Numbered from the stretch's first letter, positions 25,455 through 35,095 are shown. The stretch is DNA of 64,000 bases from an uncultured Brachyspira sp. (GCF_944388875.1 NZ_CALXKQ010000005.1:1-64000); one strand, 5' to 3'. Program-made: numbers and translations. Notes: generated by a model from the letters alone, not told the origin.

Positions 25455-25502
25455 TTGTATATATCATACAAAAAACACTTCAATTATTATATACAATGTA
25501 TA
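25455..25502. promoter_or_regulatory. Two short palindromes in the cdaR-aldarate divergent region
   Basis: TTGTAT-N5-ATACAA (25455-25471) and TATAC-AAT-GTATA (25490-25502) lie between the divergent cdaR-like gene and the hydroxyacid dehydrogenase gene. A separate direct repeat TTCCTTATAA occurs at 25351 and 25380. These are candidate sites for CdaR or another regulator. The assignment is positional only. Confidence 0.4.
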
Positions 25503-25568
25503 AAGATAATATGTCCGATTTGAATATAATTAAAATTATAAAATTAAGATTTTTTAATGGACATAAAA

Positions 25569-26564
25569 ATGAAAATAATAGCTTATTCCGTTCGTGAAGA
25601 AGAAATAGAAATATTTAATTCAATTTCTTCCAAATTAAATTTAGAAATAAAACTGGTAACAGATCATTTAAATGAAAATAGTATTAATGCTTCAAAAGGA
25701 TTTGATGCTGTAATATTTACAGGCTCAGGAAATGTAAATAGAAACGTAATAGAATGTATGCATGATTTTAATATAAAATTTGCTGCAACAAAATCTGCTG
25801 GTACTGACAATATAGATTTGAAATCGGCAAAAGAATTTGGTATAAGATTTGCTAATGTTCCAAGCTATTCTCCTAATTCTGTAAGTGAGTACGCTGTTTT
25901 ATGTGTTCTTTCTTTACTTAGAAATTATAACAAATACATATTGAGAGTTCAAAATCAGGATTTCACAATAAAAAATTTATTAGCAAAAGAAATAAGAAAT
26001 CAGGTTATAGGTGTTGTAGGTGCAGGAAAGATAGGCTCTCTTACTGTAAAAACTTTAAGCGGATTTTCTCCCAAAAAAATATTTATAAACGATGCATTTG
26101 AAAAAGATGAATTAAAATCAATAGCTCAATATGTATCATTAGATGAATTATACAATAATAGCGATGTGATAATTTATCATGTTCCATTATTAAAAGAAAC
26201 TAAATATTTAATTAACTCTGATTCTATATCAAAAATGAAAGACGGAGTATTTATAGTAAATCTTTCAAGAGGTGAAATATTAAATACTAAAGATGCTTTT
26301 AATGCCATAGAAAGCGGAAAAATAGCAGGTATGGCATTGGATGTTTATGAGAATGAAAATAAATATTTTAGATTCGATTACAGAGAAAAATACATAGAAG
26401 ATGATATTTTCTCAAAACTCTTAAGACATCCTAATATTATTGTAACACCGCATATTGGATTTTTTACAGATGAGGCTGTAAGAAATCAAATAGAAACTTC
26501 ATTAAATAATGTTTTAGCATTTTTAAAAACAGATAACTGCCAAAATGAAATAATTATTAAATAA
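25569..26564 (+). CDS. D-2-hydroxyacid dehydrogenase, D-lactate dehydrogenase-like
   Basis: A 331-residue NAD-dependent dehydrogenase of the D-2-hydroxyacid family. The dinucleotide motif GVVGAGKIGSLTVKTL, the catalytic-arginine segment NLSRGEILN and the catalytic-histidine segment TPHIGFFTDEA are all visible. The upstream ATG at 25557 has no Shine-Dalgarno sequence; the ATG at 25569 has a weak GGA 7 bases away and gives the usual family start (MKIIAYSVREEE). It is first in the aldarate cluster. A role in disposing of the pyruvate released by the pathway, or in reducing another hydroxyacid, is inference. Confidence 0.85.
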   Translation: MKIIAYSVREEEIEIFNSISSKLNLEIKLVTDHLNENSINASKGFDAVIFTGSGNVNRNVIECMHDFNIKFAATKSAGTDNIDLKSAKEFGIRFANVPSYSPNSVSEYAVLCVLSLLRNYNKYILRVQNQDFTIKNLLAKEIRNQVIGVVGAGKIGSLTVKTLSGFSPKKIFINDAFEKDELKSIAQYVSLDELYNNSDVIIYHVPLLKETKYLINSDSISKMKDGVFIVNLSRGEILNTKDAFNAIESGKIAGMALDVYENENKYFRFDYREKYIEDDIFSKLLRHPNIIVTPHIGFFTDEAVRNQIETSLNNVLAFLKTDNCQNEIIIK

Positions 26565-26591
26565 AAAAAATAAATAAAAAAGGAGTACAAA

Positions 26592-27476
26592 ATGAAAATA
26601 GGATTTATAGGACTAGGAATCATGGGAAAACCTATGAGCAAAAATTTAATAAAAGCAGGACATGAACTTGTTGTCTATAACAGATCAAAAGCATCTATGG
26701 ATGAGCTTGCTAAAGAAGGAGCAAAAACAGCTAATAATCCTTCTGAAGTTGCTAAGGAATGCGAAATCATAATAACTATGCTTCCAAACTCACCTCAAGT
26801 TAGAGAAGTTTGTTTAGCTGAAAATGGAATTATAGAAGGAGCTAAAAACGGAACTATAGTTATAGATATGAGTTCAATAGACCCAGTAGAATCAAAAGCT
26901 ATAGGGGCAGAACTTGCTAAAAAAGGCATAGAACTTTTAGATGCACCAGTATCTGGCGGAGAACCTAAAGCTATAGACGGAACTTTATCTGTTATGGTTG
27001 GCGGTAAAAAAGAAATATTTGATAAAGTTGAAAGTTTAATAAAACCTATGGCTGCATCTGTTGTTTATGTTGGTGATTTAGGTTCTGGTAATGTTGCTAA
27101 ATTAGCTAATCAGGTTGTAGTTGCCATCAATATTTCAGCTGTTTCAGAAGCATTAATATTAGCTAAAAAATTAGGTGCTGATCCTGAATTAGTTTATAAA
27201 GCTATAAGAGGCGGACTTGCTGGTTCTACAGTAATGGATGCTAAAGCTCCTATGATGCTTGAATATAATTTTAAACCTGGTTTTAGAATTGAACTTCATA
27301 TAAAAGATTTAAATAATGCTTTAAATGCTTCTCATGCTGTGAATTCTTATTCGCCTTTAACTGCTCAAGTTATGGAAATAATGCAGTATTTAAAATCTGA
27401 CGGCTGTGCTGCTGATGACCATAGTGCCATATTAAAATACTATGAAAAAATAACAAATGTTTCTTTAAAAAAATAA
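26592..27476 (+). CDS. garR: Tartronate semialdehyde reductase GarR
   Basis: A 294-residue member of the beta-hydroxyacid dehydrogenase family, usual length. It should reduce tartronate semialdehyde to D-glycerate with NAD(P)H. The Rossmann motif GFIGLGIMGKPM (4-15), the substrate-binding DAPVSGGEPKA (117-127) and the catalytic lysine 170 in GSGNVAKLANQ are intact. AGGAG precedes the ATG by 6 bases. It stands between the hydroxyacid dehydrogenase and gudD in a tightly spaced operon. GarR is favoured over 3-hydroxyisobutyrate dehydrogenase because of the aldarate context. Confidence 0.92.
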   Translation: MKIGFIGLGIMGKPMSKNLIKAGHELVVYNRSKASMDELAKEGAKTANNPSEVAKECEIIITMLPNSPQVREVCLAENGIIEGAKNGTIVIDMSSIDPVESKAIGAELAKKGIELLDAPVSGGEPKAIDGTLSVMVGGKKEIFDKVESLIKPMAASVVYVGDLGSGNVAKLANQVVVAINISAVSEALILAKKLGADPELVYKAIRGGLAGSTVMDAKAPMMLEYNFKPGFRIELHIKDLNNALNASHAVNSYSPLTAQVMEIMQYLKSDGCAADDHSAILKYYEKITNVSLKK

Positions 27477-27504
27477 ATAAAAAAGTTTAGGGGGATAAAA
27501 TATT

Positions 27505-28833
27505 ATGAGTATTGATATAAAAATTGAAAAAATGGATATATACCCTGTAGCTGGTAAAGACAGTATGCTTTTAAACCTAAGCGGTGCTCATGCTCCATAT
27601 TTTACAAGAAATGTAGTTATACTAAAAGACAGCGAAGGTAAAATAGGTGTTGGTGAAGTTCCAGGCGGAGAAAAAATCACTAAGGGACTTGAAAGCATAA
27701 AATCAATAGTTGAAGGAAGCCGTATAGGAGAATATAAAAATACTCTTATAAAAATACAAAATTCTTTAAAAGATGAAAATGATGTAAGAGGAGCACAGAC
27801 ATTTGATTTAAGAACAGGTGTTCATGTTATGACAGCCGTAGAAGCTCCTTTATTAGATTTATTAGGTCAGACATTAGGAGTTCCTGTTGCCTCTCTTTTG
27901 GGAAACGGACAATTAAGAGATAAAGTATTAATGTTAGGCTACTTATTTTATGTAGGCGACAGAAAGAAAACAGATTTAGAATATTATCATAATGAAAGTG
28001 CTGCTAACAAATGGTATAAAATCAGACATGAAGAAGCTCTTACACCTGAAGCTATAGTAGAATTAGCTAAAGCCTCAAAGGAATTATACGGCTTTAATGA
28101 TTTCAAATTAAAAGGCGGTGTTTTAGAAGGCAAAGAAGAGATAAAAGCTATAAAAGCATTAAAAAAAGCATATCCTGATGCAAGAATTACATTAGACCCT
28201 AACGGCGGATGGCTTTTAAAAGAAGCTATAGAAATATGTAAAGATATGCATGGAATATTAACATACTGTGAAGATCCCTGCGGAGCTGAAGGCGTATTTT
28301 CAGCAAGAGAAATAATGGCAGAGTTTAGAAAAGCAACAGGTCTTCCTACAGCTACTAATATGATAGCTACAGACTGGAGAGAGATGAGCCACTCTATTAT
28401 ACTTCAGTCAGTAGACATTCCTTTGGCAGATCCTCATTTCTGGACTATGTCTGGTTCTGTAAGAGTAGGTCAGCTTTGCCATGATTTCGGCTTGACTTGG
28501 GGATCGCATTCAAACAACCACTTTGATATTTCTCTAGCTATGTTCTCTCATACTGCAGCTGCTGTACCTGGAAATATTAATGCTATAGATACTCATTGGA
28601 TATGGCAGGAAGGTATAGAAAGACTTACAAAAGAACCTTTAAAAATAGAAAACGGATATGTGAATATACCTAAAAAACCTGGTTTAGGAATAGAACCAGA
28701 TATGGATCAAATATTAAAAGCAAATGAACTATATAAAGAAAAATGCTTAGGTGCTAGAGATGATTCTATAGGAATGCAGTATTTAATTCCTAATTGGAAA
28801 TTCAACCCTAAAAAACCTTGCTTAGTAAGATAA
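27505..28833 (+). CDS. gudD: D-glucarate dehydratase GudD
   Basis: A 442-residue enolase-superfamily enzyme of the mandelate-racemase subgroup, usual length. It dehydrates D-glucarate to 5-keto-4-deoxyglucarate. The catalytic Lys segment FKLKGGV, the metal-binding DPNGGWLL and the CEDPCG segment are visible. Downstream [11 protein letters not shown] and [15 protein letters not shown] supply the other catalytic residues. Its product is also the product of galactarate dehydratase (garD, same cluster). It is preceded by GGGGG 10 bases from the ATG. The relative GudX cannot be excluded, but complete motifs favour an active dehydratase. Confidence 0.93.
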   Translation: MSIDIKIEKMDIYPVAGKDSMLLNLSGAHAPYFTRNVVILKDSEGKIGVGEVPGGEKITKGLESIKSIVEGSRIGEYKNTLIKIQNSLKDENDVRGAQTFDLRTGVHVMTAVEAPLLDLLGQTLGVPVASLLGNGQLRDKVLMLGYLFYVGDRKKTDLEYYHNESAANKWYKIRHEEALTPEAIVELAKASKELYGFNDFKLKGGVLEGKEEIKAIKALKKAYPDARITLDPNGGWLLKEAIEICKDMHGILTYCEDPCGAEGVFSAREIMAEFRKATGLPTATNMIATDWREMSHSIILQSVDIPLADPHFWTMSGSVRVGQLCHDFGLTWGSHSNNHFDISLAMFSHTAAAVPGNINAIDTHWIWQEGIERLTKEPLKIENGYVNIPKKPGLGIEPDMDQILKANELYKEKCLGARDDSIGMQYLIPNWKFNPKKPCLVR

Positions 28834-28878
28834 AAACTAATTAATAAAAAACTAATAAATTATTAAAGAGGTATTAAT

Positions 28879-30291
28879 ATGGATGAAGCAACAAGAATGA
28901 TATTAGGTCTTATACTAGGTGTAGGCATAATGATATTTTTGGTAATGTGCACAAAAATACATACATTCATAGCTTTATTAATAGCAGCTATGATAACAGG
29001 TATAATAGGAGGCATGCCTATAACTGATATGACAAATGCCGACGGCAAAAAAATAACAGGATTAATAACAGCTATACAATCTGGTTTTGGAAGTACTTTA
29101 TCCAGCACAGGAATCATTATAGGTTTAGGTGTTATGATGGGAGGTATATTAGAAAAATCAGGAGGAGCTGAAAGGCTTGCATTTACATTTATAAAATTTA
29201 TCGGAAAGAAAAAAGAAGAATGGGCTTTAGGTATTACAGGATTAATAGTATCTATACCAGTATTTGCTGATTCAGCACTTTTAATTTTTACACCTTTATT
29301 AAAGGGTATGTCGCAGGTTACTGGAAAATCAGTTGTAGGTTTAGCACTTTCATTGGCTGCTGGACTTCAATTATCACATTCTTTAATACCGCCTACACCA
29401 GGACCTCTTACAGCAGCAGGACTCCTTAATGTAGATATGGGAGCTATGATACTTACAGGTATTATAGTATCTATTGTTCCTCTTATTGCTGCTATATTTT
29501 ATACAAAATGGCTTGGTACAAAAATATATCAAGTTCCAAATGAACAAGGCGGATTTGACAGAAAAGAATTCAAAGCAGAATATATACGTTCTATGTCAGA
29601 ACTTGAAAAACTAATGGGAACTAAACAATTACCTCCTTTTATTATGTCATTAGCTCCTATAGTAGTGCCTTTAATATTAATTTTTGCTAAAACTATCTTT
29701 GATGTAGCAAATATAGAAGCAGGTGTTTTAAATAGTATTATAGATTTTTTAGGAAGTCCTATAGTAGCTTTGATGATAGGAACTCTTATAGCTATTTATG
29801 GGCTTGCTTTTAAATACAGTAAAAAAGATGTATTAAAAGTTTTGGAAGATTCAGTAAAATCCACTGGTATGATAATGCTTATTACAGGAGCAGGCGGATG
29901 TTTAGGTAATGTAATAAAAGTAAGCGGATTAGGAGATGTATTGGGAGATGCTGTAGTTAATATGCCAATACCTGCTTTATTAATACCTTTTGTAATAGCA
30001 GCATTAATGAGAATAGCTTTAGGATCTGCAACCGTTGCAATTACAACTGCAGCTACTCTAACAGCACCTTTAATGTCTAGTTTAGGAGCTTCTCCTATAC
30101 TATTGGCTCAGGCTTGCTGTGCTGGTGCTATATCTTTCTCATATTTTAATGACAGCGGTTTCTGGGTATTTAATGGTATGTTTGGTATAAATGAATTAAA
30201 AGATCAAGTTATGTGTAAATTTGCTGTATCTATGATAATGTCAATATTAGCTTTGGCAGTATTATTCATAATGCAGATATTTGTTAAATAA
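28879..30291 (+). CDS. GntP-family aldarate/gluconate permease
   Basis: A 470-residue integral membrane protein with about twelve hydrophobic segments in the GntP/gluconate:H+ symporter family. The family-typical loop GLQLSHSLIPPTPGPLTAAG is intact, and IPVFADSALLIFTPLLKG and SGFWVFNGMFG are also characteristic. In this cluster it most probably imports glucarate, galactarate or both. Enterobacteria use a major-facilitator transporter (GudP/GarP) for this step, so a GntP protein is a different solution. AGAGG lies 7 bases before the ATG. Operon position between gudD and the lyase is consistent. Confidence 0.9.
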   Translation: MDEATRMILGLILGVGIMIFLVMCTKIHTFIALLIAAMITGIIGGMPITDMTNADGKKITGLITAIQSGFGSTLSSTGIIIGLGVMMGGILEKSGGAERLAFTFIKFIGKKKEEWALGITGLIVSIPVFADSALLIFTPLLKGMSQVTGKSVVGLALSLAAGLQLSHSLIPPTPGPLTAAGLLNVDMGAMILTGIIVSIVPLIAAIFYTKWLGTKIYQVPNEQGGFDRKEFKAEYIRSMSELEKLMGTKQLPPFIMSLAPIVVPLILIFAKTIFDVANIEAGVLNSIIDFLGSPIVALMIGTLIAIYGLAFKYSKKDVLKVLEDSVKSTGMIMLITGAGGCLGNVIKVSGLGDVLGDAVVNMPIPALLIPFVIAALMRIALGSATVAITTAATLTAPLMSSLGASPILLAQACCAGAISFSYFNDSGFWVFNGMFGINELKDQVMCKFAVSMIMSILALAVLFIMQIFVK

Positions 30292-30314
30292 AAAATTATT
30301 CGGAGGATATAATT

Positions 30315-31208
30315 ATGAGTTTTGAACCAAAAGGAATTATTCCGCCTATAGTAACTCCTATAGACGATAATGGAAATATTAATTATAAAGTTTTAGAAGA
30401 ATTATCTGATCACTTAATAAAAGAAGGTGTTCATGGTCTATTCCCTATGGGAACTACAGGAGAGTTTTATGCTGTTGATGAAGAAGAATATAGAAAAGTT
30501 TTGGAAACTGTAAAAAAAGCAGCGGCTGGAAGAGTACCTGTTTACGGCGGGGTTAATAGCATATCTACAAGGGGTGCTTTAAGATTATTAAAAATATGTG
30601 AAGATGTAGGTATGGATGCCATTTCTGTACTAACACCTATGTTTATATCTCAAACACAAGATGAATTATATCAGCATTATAAAACTATAGCTTCTCATTC
30701 TTCATTGCCTATAGTAATGTATAATAATAAACCTAAAACCAATATTACTATAGAGCCTAGTACAGTTGTTAAACTTGCTAAAATAGAAAATATAGTAGGT
30801 GTAAAAGATAGTACTGGGGATATGACTAATACAACAGAATATATACGTTTAACTAGAGATAATGAGAATTTCAGTGTTCTTTTAGGAAGAGATACTTTAA
30901 TATATGCTGGATTATGCTGCGGAGCTAAAGGTGCTATAGCTTCATGTGCTAATGTTGCTCCTAGACTAACTGCTGATATATATGATAAGTTTATGGCAGG
31001 AGATTTAAAAGGCTCTTTGGATGCTCAGTTTGCTCTTGCTCCTATCAGAATAATAAGCAATATGGGTACTTTCCCTGCTGTTATAAAAGAAGGTCTTGTA
31101 CAGCAAGGAATAAATGTTGGAAAATGTTTAGACCCTATACAAAGACTTAAAGATGATGAGATAGAAAAATTAAGAGCTGTATTAAGAGAAGCAGGATTAA
31201 TAAAATAA
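30315..31208 (+). CDS. DapA-family lyase, probable ketodeoxyglucarate aldolase
   Basis: A 297-residue class I (Schiff-base) aldolase of the DHDPS/N-acetylneuraminate lyase family. GLFPMGTTGEFYAVDEEEY gives the GTTGE carboxylate-binding motif; VMYNNKPKTNI holds the catalytic-type tyrosine, with the usual proline of YNxP displaced. The Schiff-base lysine lies in IVGVKDSTGDM. The cluster has GarR and glycerate kinase but no HpcH-type GarL, so this protein is the natural candidate to cleave ketodeoxyglucarate into pyruvate and tartronate semialdehyde. The alternative is 5-dehydro-4-deoxyglucarate dehydratase activity giving 2-oxoglutarate semialdehyde, which fits the neighbours less well. Confidence 0.8.
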   Translation: MSFEPKGIIPPIVTPIDDNGNINYKVLEELSDHLIKEGVHGLFPMGTTGEFYAVDEEEYRKVLETVKKAAAGRVPVYGGVNSISTRGALRLLKICEDVGMDAISVLTPMFISQTQDELYQHYKTIASHSSLPIVMYNNKPKTNITIEPSTVVKLAKIENIVGVKDSTGDMTNTTEYIRLTRDNENFSVLLGRDTLIYAGLCCGAKGAIASCANVAPRLTADIYDKFMAGDLKGSLDAQFALAPIRIISNMGTFPAVIKEGLVQQGINVGKCLDPIQRLKDDEIEKLRAVLREAGLIK

Positions 31209-31243
31209 TTATTATTAAATTGATTTATTAAAAGAGGGCGATA

Positions 31244-32758
31244 ATGAAAAAGTCTTTTATAAAAATTAATGAAAATGATAATGTAGTTGTAGCAATTAAG
31301 GATTTGAAAAAAGATTCTTATATAGATGACGGCTTTAAGATTAACGATGATATACCTCAGTCCCATAAAATAGCTTTGAGAGATATAAAAAAAGATGAGC
31401 CTATTATAAGATATGGTATTTGTATTGGCTATGCTTTAAAAGACATAAATAAAGGTGATTGGGTAAATGAACATATATTGAGGCTTCCTTCTGCACCTAA
31501 ATTAGATGATTTAGTATTTGCCAAAAATATTATTACTCAATTGCCTAAGCCTTCAAGAACTACATTTTATGGTTATGATAATGGTGATGACAGATTCGCA
31601 GGTACTAGGAATATACTTGCTATAAGTACTACAGTGCAGTGCGTTGCTGGAGTATTGAATGCTGCTTTGAAAGAGATTAAAGAGAAACTTCTTCCTAAGT
31701 ATAAAAATGTTGATGATGTTGTAGCTATTAATCATGCTTATGGATGCGGTGTAGCAATAAATGCCAAAAACTCAGATATTCCTATAAGATCTTTAAGAAA
31801 TTTAGTAAAAAATCCTAATTTTGGTTCTGAAGTTATGGTAATAGGATTAGGCTGTGAAAAGCTTACTGTAGATAAGTTATTAGATGAAAAATTGATAAAT
31901 GATGATAATGTTATTATACTTCAGGATAAAAAAGGTTTTCATAGTATGATGAACTCTATTATGGAAATGGCAGAAAAGAAACTTGATAGATTAAATCAAA
32001 GAAAGCGAACATCTTTGCCTTTATCTAAACTTTGCATAGGTATGCAATGCGGGGGAAGTGATGCTTTTTCTGGAATAAGTGCTAATCCTTCAGCAGGTTA
32101 TGCTTCGGATATGCTTGTATCTGGAGGTGCTACTGTTATGTTTTCAGAAGTTACAGAAGCAAGAGATGGTGTTCATATATTGGCGGAAAGATGTATAAAT
32201 GATGAGGTAGGAAAAAAATTAGCTTCAGAGATGAAATGGTATGATGAATATTTATCTGTTGGAGAAGCAGATAGAAGTGCAAACCCAACACCAGGAAATA
32301 AAAAGGGAGGGCTTGCAAATATTGTTGAAAAGGCTATAGGTTCTATTGCTAAATCTGGAACTGCTCCTATAATTGAAGTTCTTTCTCCTGGTGAAGTTCC
32401 TACCAAGCATGGTTTAATATACGCTGCTACTCCTTCAAGCGATATAGTATGCGGTCCTTCTCAGTTGGCTTCTGGAATTACATTACAGGTATTTATGACT
32501 GGAAGAGGTACTCCATACGGATTGGCTGAAGCTCCTGTTATAAAAGTATCTTCAAGAAATGATTTGAGAGATATGTGGAGCGACTTAATAGATTTTAGTG
32601 CTGGAGATATTGTTACTGGAGATGCTGATATAAAAGAAGTTGGAGAGAAGCTGTTTAATGAAATAATAGATGTGGCAAGCGGAACAAAGAAGACATTTGC
32701 TGAAAAATATCATCTTTCTAATGATATGTGTATATTTAATCCTGCACCTATAACTTAA
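31244..32758 (+). CDS. garD: Galactarate dehydratase GarD
   Basis: A 504-residue protein of the UxaA/GarD family, close to the length of E. coli GarD (523). It dehydrates galactarate (meso-galactarate) to 5-keto-4-deoxyglucarate. Long stretches follow GarD rather than altronate dehydratase: HAYGCGVAINA, VMVIGLGCEKL, GMQCGGSDAFSGISANPSAG, and SANPTPGNKKGGLANIVEKA. The N-terminal SAF-like domain (about 1-90) is included, so both halves of the enzyme are in one chain. GAGGG precedes the ATG. It is the last gene before a strong terminator. Confidence 0.93.
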   Translation: MKKSFIKINENDNVVVAIKDLKKDSYIDDGFKINDDIPQSHKIALRDIKKDEPIIRYGICIGYALKDINKGDWVNEHILRLPSAPKLDDLVFAKNIITQLPKPSRTTFYGYDNGDDRFAGTRNILAISTTVQCVAGVLNAALKEIKEKLLPKYKNVDDVVAINHAYGCGVAINAKNSDIPIRSLRNLVKNPNFGSEVMVIGLGCEKLTVDKLLDEKLINDDNVIILQDKKGFHSMMNSIMEMAEKKLDRLNQRKRTSLPLSKLCIGMQCGGSDAFSGISANPSAGYASDMLVSGGATVMFSEVTEARDGVHILAERCINDEVGKKLASEMKWYDEYLSVGEADRSANPTPGNKKGGLANIVEKAIGSIAKSGTAPIIEVLSPGEVPTKHGLIYAATPSSDIVCGPSQLASGITLQVFMTGRGTPYGLAEAPVIKVSSRNDLRDMWSDLIDFSAGDIVTGDADIKEVGEKLFNEIIDVASGTKKTFAEKYHLSNDMCIFNPAPIT

Positions 32759-32776
32759 TTAATATTGAAGTTTAAT

Positions 32777-32824
32777 AAGACTTGTTTCATAATTATGATA
32801 TCTTAATTAGTATGAAACAAGTCT
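32777..32824 (+). terminator. Terminator after garD
   Basis: AGACTTGTTTCATA (32778-32791) and TATGAAACAAGTCT (32811-32824) form a perfect 14-bp stem around a 19-base loop. The downstream T-run is weak. It separates the dehydratase operon from the glycerate kinase gene. Confidence 0.65.
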
Positions 32825-32914
32825 ATTTATAATAAATTTTATTCTAATATTATGAAAAAATAAAACTTATGATAAAATAATAGTGATTATTAATTATAAT
32901 TAAGAGGAAATATA

Positions 32915-34042
32915 ATGAAAAAGATAATAATAATACCAGATTCATTTAAAGGAAGTGCAAGCAGCATGGAAGTTTGCGATTGTATAGAAAGAGGTATATT
33001 AAAGGTGTTTAATGATGCCAATATAAAAAAAATACCTGTTGCAGACGGAGGTGAAGGCACAGTTGACTCAATACTTTATGCTGCAGGAGGAAATATAAGA
33101 AAAATAAAAGTAAAAAATCCTGAAGGAAAAATTGTAGAAGCTAAATATGGTATTATTAATAAAGATAAGGCTGTTATAGAAATGGCTGAAGCATCAGGTA
33201 TTACTTTGGTTGATGATAAAAACAGAGAACCTTTAAAATATTCTACTTATGGTACTGGTGAGCTTATAAAGGATGCTATTAATAATAATATAAAAGAAAT
33301 ATTAATAGGAATAGGCGGAAGTGCCACTAATGACTGCGGAATCGGAATGGCTAATGCTTTGGGCTATAGATTTTTAGATAAGGATAACAATGAACTTGAT
33401 GCTATTGCTGAAAATATGATAAAAGTTTCTGCTATAGATGACAGCAATGTAGATAAAAGAATATTTGATATAAAAATAAGTGCTGCATGCGATGTTAAAA
33501 ATCCTCTTTACGGAGAAAACGGAGCTACTGCAATATATGGCAAGCAAAAAGGAGTTACTGAAGCGAGTTTTGATATACTTGATAATGGTCTTAAAAATAT
33601 AGCTAGAGTTGTAAAAGAAAAATATGGTAAAGAAATAGATTATATAGAAGGGGCAGGTGCTGCAGGAGGACTTGGAGGCGGACTTTTAGCTTTCTGCAAT
33701 GCTGAGTTAAAAAGCGGTATAGATGCTGTACTTGATATTATAGATTTTGAGGATCAAATAAAAGATGCTTCTCTTATTATAACTGGAGAGGGTGCTATTG
33801 ACGGACAAACTAAAAAAGGAAAAGTTCCTGTAGGTGTTGCCAGAAGAGCCAATGGAATACCAGTAATTGCTATAGTAGGAGATATAAGGGACGGTGCTGA
33901 AGCTGTTTATAATATGGGTATTGCTTCAATTATGCCTGCTTTAAAAAGAGCTATGCCATTGGAAGAAGCTATAAAAAATTCTAAACTTTTAATAGAAGAT
34001 GCCGCAGAAAGAGCATGCCGATTTATATCTATAAATATATAA
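32915..34042 (+). CDS. garK: Glycerate 2-kinase GarK
   Basis: A 375-residue type II glycerate kinase of the GarK/GlxK family, usual length. It phosphorylates D-glycerate to 2-phosphoglycerate and feeds the aldarate pathway into glycolysis. IPDSFKGSASSMEVCDCIE at the N-terminus, the VADGGEGTVDS phosphate-binding segment, EILIGIGGSATNDCGIGMAN and GAGAAGGLGGGL are characteristic. It follows the terminator of the garD operon, so a separate promoter is likely though none is obvious. AGAGG precedes the ATG. Confidence 0.93.
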   Translation: MKKIIIIPDSFKGSASSMEVCDCIERGILKVFNDANIKKIPVADGGEGTVDSILYAAGGNIRKIKVKNPEGKIVEAKYGIINKDKAVIEMAEASGITLVDDKNREPLKYSTYGTGELIKDAINNNIKEILIGIGGSATNDCGIGMANALGYRFLDKDNNELDAIAENMIKVSAIDDSNVDKRIFDIKISAACDVKNPLYGENGATAIYGKQKGVTEASFDILDNGLKNIARVVKEKYGKEIDYIEGAGAAGGLGGGLLAFCNAELKSGIDAVLDIIDFEDQIKDASLIITGEGAIDGQTKKGKVPVGVARRANGIPVIAIVGDIRDGAEAVYNMGIASIMPALKRAMPLEEAIKNSKLLIEDAAERACRFISINI

Positions 34043-34069
34043 TTGACAAAATATATTTTATAATATAAT
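34043..34069 (+). promoter_or_regulatory. Promoter of the agmatinase-family gene
   Basis: TTGACA (34043-34048), 15 bases, TATAAT (34064-34069). The boxes are perfect but the spacer is short. It begins directly after the glycerate kinase stop codon, so the agmatinase-family gene can be transcribed separately. Confidence 0.6.
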
Positions 34070-34107
34070 TTTATTTCTATAATTACTTTCATTTTAAGGA
34101 CGTTTTT

Positions 34108-35055
34108 ATGGAAAATAAACCATTAAGTGCATTAAGTTCTCCTAGATTCTGCAATACAGGAAACTTTATGAGACTTCCTAAAGCTTCTGATTTAAGCAGT
34201 TTAGATTTTGCTATAATAGGCATACCTTTTGATACTGCATGCTCATACAGAACAGGAGCAAGATTCGGTCCTAGTGCTATAAGGCAAATATCAACAATGA
34301 TTAAGCCCAATAATGTTATATTTGAAGTTAACGTTTTAAAAGAATTAAATGGTGCTGATTATGGTGATATTAATATAATACCTGGATACATTTTAGAAAC
34401 TTATAAAAATATAGAATCCGAAATGGATGAAATATTGAAAAATGATGTTATACCTATTTCACTCGGAGGAGATCACTGCATTACTTTGGCAGAATTAAGG
34501 TCTATAGCTAAAAAACATGGTCCTGTATCATTAATACATTTTGATTCTCATGCTGATATAAATGATTTGGTATTCGGACAGAAATATAATCATGGAACAC
34601 CTTTTAGACGTGCTATAGAAGAAAATTTAATAGATCCTCATAAATCTATACAAATAGGAATGAGAGGTTCTTTGTATGATCCTGATGAGTTTAAAAAGGC
34701 CGCTGAACTTGGTTTAAAACTCATACCAGCACATAAAGTAAGAGAAATGGGATTTGAAAAATTAAATGAGGAAATACTAAACAGAGTAAGAAATAATAAA
34801 ACTTTCTTAACATTTGATATAGATTTTGTTGATCCTGCTTATGCCCCAGGTACTGGAACTCCTGAAGTTGGAGGATTTACTTCTTATGAAACTTTAACTA
34901 TGATAAGAGCTTTATCAAATGTTAATTATGTGGGATTTGATGTAGTAGAAGTTGCTCCTTGTTATGACAGTTCTGAAATAACTTCTTATTTAGCAGCCAA
35001 TATAGCTTTTGAGTTTATTTCAATACTTGCTTTGAAGAAAAAAACTAAATCTTAA
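34108..35055 (+). CDS. Agmatinase/ureohydrolase-family protein
   Basis: A 315-residue binuclear-manganese ureohydrolase. All metal motifs are visible: GGDHCIT (first His), FDSHADIND (D-x-H-x-D) and TFDIDFVDPAYAPGTGTPE (D-x-D). RTGARFGPSAIR is a shared N-terminal signature. The agmatinase subgroup is favoured over arginase by the N-terminal region, but guanidinobutyrase or guanidinopropionase cannot be excluded. It has its own promoter. AAGGA lies 7 bases before the ATG. The link to the upstream aldarate genes may be accidental. Confidence 0.85.
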   Translation: MENKPLSALSSPRFCNTGNFMRLPKASDLSSLDFAIIGIPFDTACSYRTGARFGPSAIRQISTMIKPNNVIFEVNVLKELNGADYGDINIIPGYILETYKNIESEMDEILKNDVIPISLGGDHCITLAELRSIAKKHGPVSLIHFDSHADINDLVFGQKYNHGTPFRRAIEENLIDPHKSIQIGMRGSLYDPDEFKKAAELGLKLIPAHKVREMGFEKLNEEILNRVRNNKTFLTFDIDFVDPAYAPGTGTPEVGGFTSYETLTMIRALSNVNYVGFDVVEVAPCYDSSEITSYLAANIAFEFISILALKKKTKS

Positions 35056-35060
35056 ATTAC

Positions 35061-35094
35061 AGCTGATAGCTTTATTTTTTATAAGTTATCAGCT
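35061..35094. terminator. Bidirectional terminator
   Basis: AGCTGATAGCTT (35061-35072) pairs with AAGTTATCAGCT (35083-35094), one mismatch. It lies between the convergent agmatinase-family gene and the small unknown gene. Confidence 0.65.
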
Positions 35095-35095
35095 A

